In this document: positions 14,197 to 19,397 of the stretch, in pieces
How positions within the stretch are numbered: position 1 is the stretch's first letter
Layout: each line of letters starts with the position of its first letter
Assembly (NCBI GenBank): GCA_035289145.1
Contig: DATDXZ010000084.1
Span: 1 to 19,397, forward strand
DNA from: JACOVP01 sp035289145
GTDB lineage: Archaea > Nanobdellota > Nanobdellia > SCGC-AAA011-G17 > UBA489
Direction: 5' to 3'
Length of the DNA stretch: 19,397 nucleotides
The notes under the pieces: generated by a model
What the model was told of the DNA's origin: nothing
What the model saw: the letters and a program-made list of their open reading frames with translations, nothing else
Databases searched by the model: none
Position numbers and translations under genes: made by a program

Positions 14197-17193
14197 ATGG
14201 GCTATTTACGACTTAAAGGACTTTTCCAATGTTTGATTCTATTGTGCTCTTTGTTCACAATCTCTCTTATAGCTCCCCCACTTGAAGCGAGAGAAGATGC
14301 CTGCTGCGAAAAAACTCTTGACGGTGATTCTTGCGTCTATACTGCTCTTCGTGAGTGCGATCCTAGCTACAATACTGCTTACACTACCTGCGACCAGACT
14401 TCTTTTTGTAGACCTGTGTGCTGTGTTGATTCTTTGAATGGCGTCTGCTACAAACAAGTTGCTGCAAGCACCTGCGCACAACGCGGCGGAACTGTTATTC
14501 CCAATAGTCCTAATTGTGATGTACAACAATGCAGAACTGGCTGCTGTCAAATAGGCAACCAATGCAGCATCCAAACTGAACGCTCCTGCCAACTTCTTAC
14601 CAATAGATATCCCTTTCTCCAAGGACAAGACACTTTTGATGAGACTATCACTGATGAATCTTTCTGTGTCAATCAATGCCGTACCAGTGATGAAGGTTGT
14701 TGTGTTCAAGGAGAGACTTGCACATACACTACTCGTGCACAATGCACTGGAGAATTTAACAATGGCAGATATTGCAGCGATACAGACTTAGCATGCGGCG
14801 CTCAAGCAAGAGATCATAAATCCTGCGTTGAAGGCAGCGATGATGTTTATTGGTTTGATAGTTCTAGCAATAGAGAAGGCATAGCGGAAGACTGCGATTA
14901 TACTAGAGGAACAAAATGTGGATTAGTTAATAATCAAGCTGTTTGCAAATCTCTGGATTGTGTAGACACTGAGAATTTTCCAACAAATGTTCATGATCCT
15001 CAAATGGGGAAGTTTCGCTACAATGGCGAAAGCTGGTGTGTTTATGAATCTGGCACTGGAGATTATAGAGACCGAGTAGGCAGCGAACATTATAGGCATT
15101 TTTGCATTAATGGAGAGGAACATATCGACTCTGTTAGACCTTTTCGCGAACAAATTTGCATACAAACAACCACTACTGACAACGGCAGAACTCTGAGCCA
15201 AGCACGACTTATTGACAATGAAATTTATGACTCTGCAATCACTGAAAATATTTCTACAGTACAAAGAGGACTTGCCTTCTGGAAAACTGCGGACGATGAT
15301 AGAACAACTCCTCGACGTGAAGGCAGCGATGTCTGCGCAGAAGGAAATGTTGAATGCAAAGTCACCTATATAAAAAAAAGCGCTTTCTCTGGATGGAACT
15401 GCAAAGACAACTGCCAGTGCGAAACACAACAATTCATAGATGAATCTGCACGCTTCTGCAAAAGCCAAGGAGATTGCGGAGCTAACTATAATGTTCTTGG
15501 GAAACGAAGCGATGCTGGATTTGTTGTTTCTTGGGAAGGAGGAAGAGGACCGAAACCAACTACTCTCAGCGAAGAAACTTGGCAAAACTGGAGCGCATTC
15601 GGCGTCTTTGGAGGCATGCACTATCTTCAAGATGCCTTAAAACAACAAGACCTTGTTACTCTTTATTCTTTTACAGAGGAATTCACAGTGGGCATTAAAG
15701 AATATTTTCATAAACTTGGTTTTGTTGTTGGCGGACTTTTTTCTTTTCCTCTCTTCTTTCCTTTTCTTCTCTGGAATTTTATTCTTGGCGGAGCAAAAGT
15801 CAGCGTGAAAACTTTAGCTATCTCTTGCGAGCCTTGGGTACCTCCAACTGGTGGACAAGACTGCGATAAGTGCGATGATGATCCTACCAAGGAATGCACT
15901 GAATATCGCTGCAGAAGTCTTGGAGCAGCATGCAAGTACTTACCTGAAGATCAAAGCTGCGTAAACGCGAATCCGAATGAGGTGAACTCACCGATTATTT
16001 CTTTCTGGTCTGAAATATTGTCTCTTGGATTTACTGCAAACTCGACAGCAGACGGCTACTATATCCAGCCGAATGTTCCTATCTTTACTCCTTTAACTTT
16101 TGGTATCAAGACTGATGAACTTTCCCAATGCAAAATTAGCGATACACATACTCCTACTTTTGATGCTATGACTAATTACTTTGGATCCAGCGGCTATAAA
16201 AAAGAACATAAAATTACTTTATCAGTTCCACCTGGACAGAGTTATACTTATTATGCTCGTTGTCTAGATGTCAATGGCAACCCAACCTCTAATAAACCTT
16301 CTAAGGAATACTTCATTCAATTTTCTGCAGACCAACAGCAGGATCTTACGCCTCCTCAAATTGTCTCAACAAGCCTTTATGACGGTGCTTATGTTCCTGC
16401 AGGTACTACTGAAACTTCCTTAACTCTTTATTTGAATGAACCAAGCCAATGCAAATGGAGCACACAAGATCAGAATTATGCAGACATGCCAGAGACACAA
16501 GTTTTCCTTTGCGAAGATGAACCTGATCAAAGCCCCCTGCATATCAGAGACTATGCCTGCGGAACACAACTTATTGGACTCCGCGATGCTATGAATAATC
16601 CTTTTTATTTCCGCTGCAAAGACCTCAACAATAATGAACAACAACAAAGCACAACTTTGCATTTACAAGGCACTGTCCCTTTACAGATTACTTCTGTCAG
16701 CCCTCAAGGAGAAATTTTCACTAATTCCCCTACACTTCAAGCGACTACTGCAGCAGGAGCAGAACAAGGACTAGCAAGCTGCACGTATGAACCTGAAGGA
16801 TTCAGACCTATTCCCTTCTTCACTACTGGAAGCAACCAACATACTCAAACTTTTGAACAATTACCGCAAGCAAGCTACACTTATGAAATTGTCTGCACTG
16901 ACACAGCAGGCAATGTTGCACAACAAACGACTACCTTTATTGTGACTACCGACACCAGACCCCCGCGTATCACCCAGATTTACAGCGATGACCAAACACT
17001 TTATGTGCTTACGAATGAACCTGCCACCTGCAGTTATTCCACTACTTCAAACACTTTCACCCGAGAACAAGGCCTCTTGATGATTGGAGATAGCACTAGA
17101 GAACACACTTTGACCTTAAATCAACTTCGCTATTACATCCTTTGCTGGGATGCGGAGAACAATTTAATTGGACCGGTGACGGTGATTGCATGA
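14197..17193 (+). CDS. Giant secreted Cys-rich protein with C-terminal Ig-like repeats
   Basis: A 998-residue exported protein with no family I can name. A signal peptide (residues 1 to about 31) ends near PPLEAREDA. Residues 36-210 hold four Cys-rich repeats, each opening with CC (36, 75, 116, 168), then a further Cys 7-9 residues on, and ending in spaced Cys residues. Residues 210-480 are mixed, with many further Cys. A strongly hydrophobic block (about 495-545, GGLFSFPLFFPFLLWNFIL) could be a membrane hairpin or buried core. A second Cys cluster (CDKCDDDPTKECTEYRC, about 553-569) precedes three to four beta-sandwich-like repeats (about 615-998), each with a Cys near a NEPxxC motif and another in YxxxCxDxxxN. 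There is no C-terminal anchor. Divergence from an HtrA-like protease and the nearby CxxC protein fit a disulfide-stabilised surface structure; an adhesin or envelope fibre is a guess. Confidence 0.8.
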   Translation: MGYLRLKGLFQCLILLCSLFTISLIAPPLEAREDACCEKTLDGDSCVYTALRECDPSYNTAYTTCDQTSFCRPVCCVDSLNGVCYKQVAASTCAQRGGTVIPNSPNCDVQQCRTGCCQIGNQCSIQTERSCQLLTNRYPFLQGQDTFDETITDESFCVNQCRTSDEGCCVQGETCTYTTRAQCTGEFNNGRYCSDTDLACGAQARDHKSCVEGSDDVYWFDSSSNREGIAEDCDYTRGTKCGLVNNQAVCKSLDCVDTENFPTNVHDPQMGKFRYNGESWCVYESGTGDYRDRVGSEHYRHFCINGEEHIDSVRPFREQICIQTTTTDNGRTLSQARLIDNEIYDSAITENISTVQRGLAFWKTADDDRTTPRREGSDVCAEGNVECKVTYIKKSAFSGWNCKDNCQCETQQFIDESARFCKSQGDCGANYNVLGKRSDAGFVVSWEGGRGPKPTTLSEETWQNWSAFGVFGGMHYLQDALKQQDLVTLYSFTEEFTVGIKEYFHKLGFVVGGLFSFPLFFPFLLWNFILGGAKVSVKTLAISCEPWVPPTGGQDCDKCDDDPTKECTEYRCRSLGAACKYLPEDQSCVNANPNEVNSPIISFWSEILSLGFTANSTADGYYIQPNVPIFTPLTFGIKTDELSQCKISDTHTPTFDAMTNYFGSSGYKKEHKITLSVPPGQSYTYYARCLDVNGNPTSNKPSKEYFIQFSADQQQDLTPPQIVSTSLYDGAYVPAGTTETSLTLYLNEPSQCKWSTQDQNYADMPETQVFLCEDEPDQSPLHIRDYACGTQLIGLRDAMNNPFYFRCKDLNNNEQQQSTTLHLQGTVPLQITSVSPQGEIFTNSPTLQATTAAGAEQGLASCTYEPEGFRPIPFFTTGSNQHTQTFEQLPQASYTYEIVCTDTAGNVAQQTTTFIVTTDTRPPRITQIYSDDQTLYVLTNEPATCSYSTTSNTFTREQGLLMIGDSTREHTLTLNQLRYYILCWDAENNLIGPVTVIA

Positions 17194-17213
17194 CTTTCTT
17201 AACGACTTCTTAT
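17193..17213 (+). repeat. Left copy of a short imperfect repeat flanking the MNT/HEPN pair
   Basis: ACTTTCTTAACGACTTCTTAT starts at the last base of the preceding gene. It matches 18477-18496 at 18 of 21 aligned positions (two mismatches, one gap), with the core TTAACGACT shared. The MNT/HEPN genes lie exactly between the copies. Confidence 0.4.
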
Positions 17214-17270
17214 CTTCTTTAGCTGGAAGTTTTATTTTATAAAATTCTTATTCTGGTCTAAAATAGAAAG

Positions 17271-17319
17271 ATTTATATACGTTACAATTATTTTAACAGT
17301 TGTTATAAAAATGATAACA
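17271..17319 (+). promoter_or_regulatory. Promoter and candidate operator of the MNT/HEPN operon
   Basis: ATTTATATAC (17271-17280) places the transcript start near 17301. Around that point lie inverted half-sites: TAACA (17294-17298) with TGTTA (17301-17305), and TGTTAT (17301-17306) with ATAACA (17314-17319), the last pair straddling the start codon at 17311. This is a plausible binding site for the winged helix at the N-terminus of the first protein, giving autoregulation; no binding is shown by sequence alone. Confidence 0.45.
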
Positions 17320-17913
17320 TTATTAAGATCTGGATATGGGAAGATCATACAGTTATTTTACAAGGATAAGACTGCAAAACTACACTTGAGGGAAATAGCC
17401 AGGCAGACTCAGTTATTTGAGCCAAGTGTTTCAAGATTTCTAAACAGCCTTGAAAAAGACAGGATATTGAAATCTAAAAAGGATGGCAACTTAAAGAAAT
17501 ACTCCATTAAAAAAACAATCAGAACTTATTTTCTGTTTGAAGCCTTTGATCTTGAAAGATTTGAAAAGCTTCCAAGCATAAGAAGAAATGCCATAAAAAT
17601 CTATTTAGAAAACCTGCCAGATAAGCCAATATTTGCGATACTTTTTGGTTCAACAGCAAAAGGAACCTATCAAGAAGACTCGGATATAGACATTTTATTA
17701 GTCACAAACGATAAGATATCTGCAGAAAAAGCTGAGAAAGAAACAAATGCTCTAACAGCAATGAAGACAAGCACGTTCCAAATAACCTATAAAGACTTTT
17801 TAATTGACAAAAAGATGAAAGAAGATAAAGTTGTGCAATCAGCAATAAATTCAGGATATCCCTTGATAAACCATATTCAATATTATGAGGTTCTTCACAA
17901 TGAAAGAATATGA
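17311..17913 (+). CDS. Winged-helix/MNT nucleotidyltransferase (antitoxin-like)
   Basis: A two-domain protein of 200 residues. Residues 1-70 form a winged helix (LHLREIARQTQLFEPSVSRFLNSLEKDRIL), and residues 85-200 a minimal nucleotidyltransferase with FGSTAKGTYQEDSDIDILLV: GS at 113-114 and acidic residues D125 and D127. Such proteins sit beside HEPN genes, as here. In characterised HEPN-MNT systems (type VII toxin-antitoxin) the MNT partner silences the HEPN RNase by AMPylation or binding; that role is inferred. The winged helix would allow autoregulation through inverted half-sites at the promoter. The ATG at 17311 lies about 36 nt from the TATA centre, giving a short leader without a clear Shine-Dalgarno. 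It overlaps the HEPN gene by 14 bases. Confidence 0.85.
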   Translation: MITLLRSGYGKIIQLFYKDKTAKLHLREIARQTQLFEPSVSRFLNSLEKDRILKSKKDGNLKKYSIKKTIRTYFLFEAFDLERFEKLPSIRRNAIKIYLENLPDKPIFAILFGSTAKGTYQEDSDIDILLVTNDKISAEKAEKETNALTAMKTSTFQITYKDFLIDKKMKEDKVVQSAINSGYPLINHIQYYEVLHNERI

Positions 17914-18421
17914 TCTTCAGAAGTTAATCAACAACCCCACAATTGTTGATGAAAAAATAAAAGAGCTCATCAAGAAAAAACTTCTATTCAAACAAGATGT
18001 TGATAAAGAAGAAGTCAAAGGTCATATCCTTAAAGCCGAGCATAACTTGAGGTTTGTCGCAGATATTGCTCAAAAGAAATATTTTGATTGGTCATTGACG
18101 GGCTGTTATTATACCTGCTATCATGCAGCACTTGCCCTGATTCAGACTAAAGGATACACTTCAAAAAACCATCTAGCAACACTTTGCATAATCATCAAAG
18201 AGTTTTATAAAAAACAACTGACAAAAGAAGATATTGAAATGCTTTCAAATTTCTTGGATTATGAGGATGTATTGTTCTATGTAGAGACCAAGAATAAAAG
18301 AGAAGATGCAACCTATTCAACAAAGACCTTATTTGACAAAAAAGATGTTGAAAAACTAAGAATACAAGCTACAATGTTTGTAAACAAGATAAAAGATATC
18401 CTTACAGAGCAAGGGTTTTGA
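17900..18421 (+). CDS. HEPN-domain protein (toxin-like partner)
   Basis: An all-helical protein of 173 residues. AEHNLRFVADIAQKKYFDWSLT followed by GCYYTCYHAALALIQTKGYTSKNHLAT is the typical HEPN (PF05168-like) core, with YY..CYHAA in the second helix. The Rx4-6H catalytic motif of RNase HEPN toxins is not obvious: the expected area reads KGYTSKNH, with Lys rather than Arg near the His. It may therefore be a non-nucleolytic or divergent member. I prefer the ATG at 17900, which has GAGG (17887-17890) nine bases upstream, over an ATG at 17885 with no such signal. It is translationally coupled to the MNT gene. T-rich sequence follows the stop at 18421. Confidence 0.8.
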   Translation: MKEYDLQKLINNPTIVDEKIKELIKKKLLFKQDVDKEEVKGHILKAEHNLRFVADIAQKKYFDWSLTGCYYTCYHAALALIQTKGYTSKNHLATLCIIIKEFYKKQLTKEDIEMLSNFLDYEDVLFYVETKNKREDATYSTKTLFDKKDVEKLRIQATMFVNKIKDILTEQGF

Positions 18422-18476
18422 GTTCTTCTTTTTATTGGGTTTTTGCTACGCTTATTACTCTCTTATTTCCTCTGCC

Positions 18477-18496
18477 ACTTGTTTAACGACTCTTAT
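18477..18496 (+). repeat. Right copy of the short imperfect repeat flanking the MNT/HEPN pair
   Basis: ACTTGTTTAACGACTCTTAT corresponds to 17193-17213. It lies between the HEPN stop and the htrA remnant. It could be a duplicated insertion flank, or simply a shared 3' non-coding element. Confidence 0.4.
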
Positions 18497-18508
18497 TCTT
18501 TCTCTTAT

Positions 18509-18550
18509 TCAAATATCGCGCTGAATAATTTCTTCAACAACTTGTCTTAA
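18509..18550 (-). pseudogene. 3'-terminal remnant of a second htrA-like gene
   Basis: On the minus strand the last 14 codons before TGA (18511-18509) read LRQVVEEIIQRDI. The intact protease at 13237-14100 ends KPIVEEIMQRDI; the last ten residues differ at only two positions and both end right at a stop. DNA similarity is also visible (18512-18541 against 13243-13272). Upstream of these codons the reading runs directly into the 3' end of vapC in another frame, so nothing else of the gene remains on this side. A purine-rich leader similar to that of the intact gene is found on the far side of vapB (about 19218-19247). The simplest reading is a paralog whose body was replaced by vapBC. Confidence 0.5.
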
Positions 18551-18921
18551 TAAGGCACACGAAGACTTAATTCAGTTATTTTCTTAAAATCCTTTATATT
18601 TTTAGTAACTAACTCCGCTTTATTCACTAGAGCAGTCGCAGCAATGAGCGCATCAGGCAGATCAATTCCTTTGTCCCTGCTTAAATCTCCCGCAAGCACC
18701 GCTATTTGATTGGTAACTATTATTTTATTCCATTGACTTAGGAACTGCAACATTCCTTCTTTTTTTGCTTTTTCTTTACATTCTTGACAAGCTATAAGCT
18801 CTGCTTCAGTAATCACTGAGAAGAGAATATTTTCTTTTGAAGCAAGAGACTCAAAAAACTTCACTGCTGGAGCATACCCCCTAAGATGATCTACAAATAT
18901 GTTTGTATCAATAAGGATCAT
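18547..18921 (-). CDS. vapC: PIN-domain ribonuclease toxin VapC
   Basis: A 124-residue PIN-domain nuclease, the toxin of a type II VapBC pair that usually cuts a specific tRNA or rRNA site. Acidic active-site candidates are D5 (MILIDTN), E41 (ITEAEL), D90 (DLPDALIAATA) and D111 (TKNIKDF), all in the expected places. The ATG at 18921 has GGGAGAGAA directly upstream as a Shine-Dalgarno, and the start lies 14 bases inside the vapB gene, so translation is coupled. Its 3' end abuts the remnant of an htrA-like gene. Length and motifs look intact, so activity is likely. Confidence 0.92.
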   Translation of the reverse strand: MILIDTNIFVDHLRGYAPAVKFFESLASKENILFSVITEAELIACQECKEKAKKEGMLQFLSQWNKIIVTNQIAVLAGDLSRDKGIDLPDALIAATALVNKAELVTKNIKDFKKITELSLRVPY

Positions 18922-19168
18922 TTCTCTCCCTCTTCAACCTTTTTTTCCATCCTGCTCTAACTCTTCTTTCATACTCGACTCCAGACTCTTTTGTTTTGCT
19001 CCAAAGTCCGGCAGCTAATCTTATACTATCTTTATTCATCTTTACCAACTGCACTTTATTTCCATCTATAGTGAACACTACACTATCCCCTTCTTTTAAA
19101 TCCTTGATCTCCCTTATATCTTTGGGGATGGTTATTTGATAATTCCTAGTTATTTTAGCTATTCCCAT
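18908..19168 (-). CDS. vapB: AbrB-type antitoxin VapB
   Basis: An 86-residue antitoxin. The N-terminal half (about 1-45) is a swapped-hairpin AbrB/SpoVT DNA-binding domain: IAKITRNYQITIPKDIREIKDLKEGDSVVFTIDGNKVQLVKM. The C-terminal half (WSKTKESGVEYERRVRAGWKKRLKRERNDPY) is highly basic and helical and would wrap VapC to block its active site. It is the first gene of the pair, as usual. A TATA box at 19191-19200 centred about 28 nt upstream implies a leaderless start at 19168. It should autoregulate with VapC. Confidence 0.92.
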   Translation of the reverse strand: MGIAKITRNYQITIPKDIREIKDLKEGDSVVFTIDGNKVQLVKMNKDSIRLAAGLWSKTKESGVEYERRVRAGWKKRLKRERNDPY

Positions 19169-19172
19169 GTTA

Positions 19173-19200
19173 TATTTTCTAGTATTTTCTCCTATATAAA
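19173..19200 (-). promoter_or_regulatory. vapBC promoter with a 10-bp-spaced direct repeat
   Basis: On the minus strand TTTATATAGG (19200-19191) is the TATA box. Between it and the vapB ATG the octamer AGAAAATA occurs twice, at 19173-19180 and 19183-19190, one helical turn apart. This is a reasonable operator for the AbrB-type VapB, but is AT-rich and not proven. Confidence 0.45.
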
Positions 19201-19265
19201 TTTTGTTATTTTTTCATCTTTTTCTCTTTTTCGTTTCTTCTCTTACAAATCCTCTCACCATAATG

Positions 19266-19306
19266 TTTATAAAAGTCGAAGCATGGAGAAAGACAGGAGA
19301 AAGAGG
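19266..19306 (+). promoter_or_regulatory. Promoter and ribosome site of the right-end gene
   Basis: TTTATAAAA (19266-19274) would start transcription near 19296, giving a leader of about 16 nt that contains GAGG (19303-19306) six bases before the ATG at 19312. Confidence 0.5.
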
Positions 19307-19311
19307 TTTTT

Positions 19312-19397
19312 ATGCGTAAAAGAGCACAGACTACACCATTCGTGATTGTTGGAATAGTTATTCTTGCAGTAGTGATTCTGTTGTTTTATTTACGAGG
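19312..19397 (+). CDS. Start of a pilin-like membrane-anchored protein (partial)
   Basis: Only 28 codons are inside the window. The N-terminus is MRKRAQTTPF followed by an unbroken hydrophobic stretch (VIVGIVILAVVILLFYL). A short basic head with Gln just before a long hydrophobic helix resembles archaeal type IV pilin-like signal anchors, and this exact style (KRxQ..xFxIVGI) is familiar from DPANN genomes. The usual Glu at position 5 of the mature pilin is absent, so it may be a plain signal anchor instead. The gene is divergent from vapBC and from the htrA remnant that vapBC seems to have replaced, mirroring the htrA/Cys-rich-protein pair at 13237-17193. Confidence 0.6.
   Translation, partial: MRKRAQTTPFVIVGIVILAVVILLFYLR

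Noticed and set aside
14239..15630. Long open frames on the minus strand within the Cys-rich gene (14239-14742, 14923-15630)
   Set aside because: They are complementary to a gene with signal peptide, repeats and Shine-Dalgarno; their translations are low-complexity Ser/Ile/Ala-rich with no motif.
17228..17247. Palindromic ATTTTATAAAAT as a second promoter or tiny gene
   Set aside because: It is too far from the next start at 17311 compared with the better TATA box at 17271-17280, and no open frame follows it.
17885..17899. Upstream ATG for the HEPN protein
   Set aside because: GAGG lies at the right distance only for the ATG at 17900, and the upstream start would place that motif inside the coding part.
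1..19397. CRISPR array, insertion sequence or transposase
   Set aside because: No regularly spaced repeats and no transposase or recombinase motif seen on either strand; accessory features are limited to the two toxin-antitoxin-like pairs and the intein.

Overview
The window looks like a chromosomal stretch of an AT-rich archaeon, most likely a DPANN lineage of the Woesearchaeota/Pacearchaeota kind. The archaeal markers are unambiguous: an aRF1/eRF1-type release factor, archaeal-type valyl-tRNA synthetase, Rpo11, TFS, aMBF1, PCNA and a Ser/His archaeal signal peptidase. Most first genes have a TATA box centred 25-28 nt upstream of the start codon, which implies leaderless transcripts. The DPANN assignment rests on compact proteins, Cys-rich CCxxxG-type surface proteins and a pilin-like N-terminus of a style common in those genomes; it is inference.

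Layout. 1-260: the end of an ambiguous left gene and tRNA-Phe(GAA). 303-2687: valS. 2737-4594: an AT-richer two-gene insert (GT2 glycosyltransferase and nucleotidyltransferase). 4609-5244 (-): a Cys-containing lipoprotein, divergent from 5324-7394, an operon of release factor aRF1 and ScpB. The aRF1 gene is interrupted by a 133-residue mini-intein placed exactly after the catalytic GGQ. 7383-9927 (-): a three-gene operon with ATGA overlaps encoding a membrane GT2 synthase, a membrane-anchored thioredoxin-like protein and a DUF2238/YjdF-like membrane protein. 10013-13200 (+): an information-processing cluster of aMBF1, a METTL5-like methylase, Rpo11, signal peptidase I (with a fresh 33-bp tandem duplication), TFS and PCNA. 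13237-14100 (-): a membrane-anchored HtrA-like protease, divergent from 14197-17193, a 998-residue secreted Cys-rich and Ig-repeat protein. 17311-18421 (+): an MNT/HEPN pair. 18547-19168 (-): a VapBC pair sitting where a second htrA copy seems to have been. 19312-end: the start of a pilin-like membrane protein.

How the parts fit. Core translation, transcription and replication genes alternate with envelope genes: two glycosyltransferases, signal peptidase, exported protease, CxxC protein, disulfide-rich giant protein, lipoprotein and pilin-like protein. The exported disulfide-rich protein, the CxxC thioredoxin-like protein and the HtrA-type protease could form a surface-protein folding and quality-control set, but that is inference. 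The right end is the accessory zone, with two toxin-antitoxin-like modules and remnants of the gene they displaced. The most unusual object is the aRF1 gene: GGQ-site mini-intein, NIKD in place of NIKS, and loss of the C-terminal zinc minidomain. No intergenic gap exceeds 300 bases.
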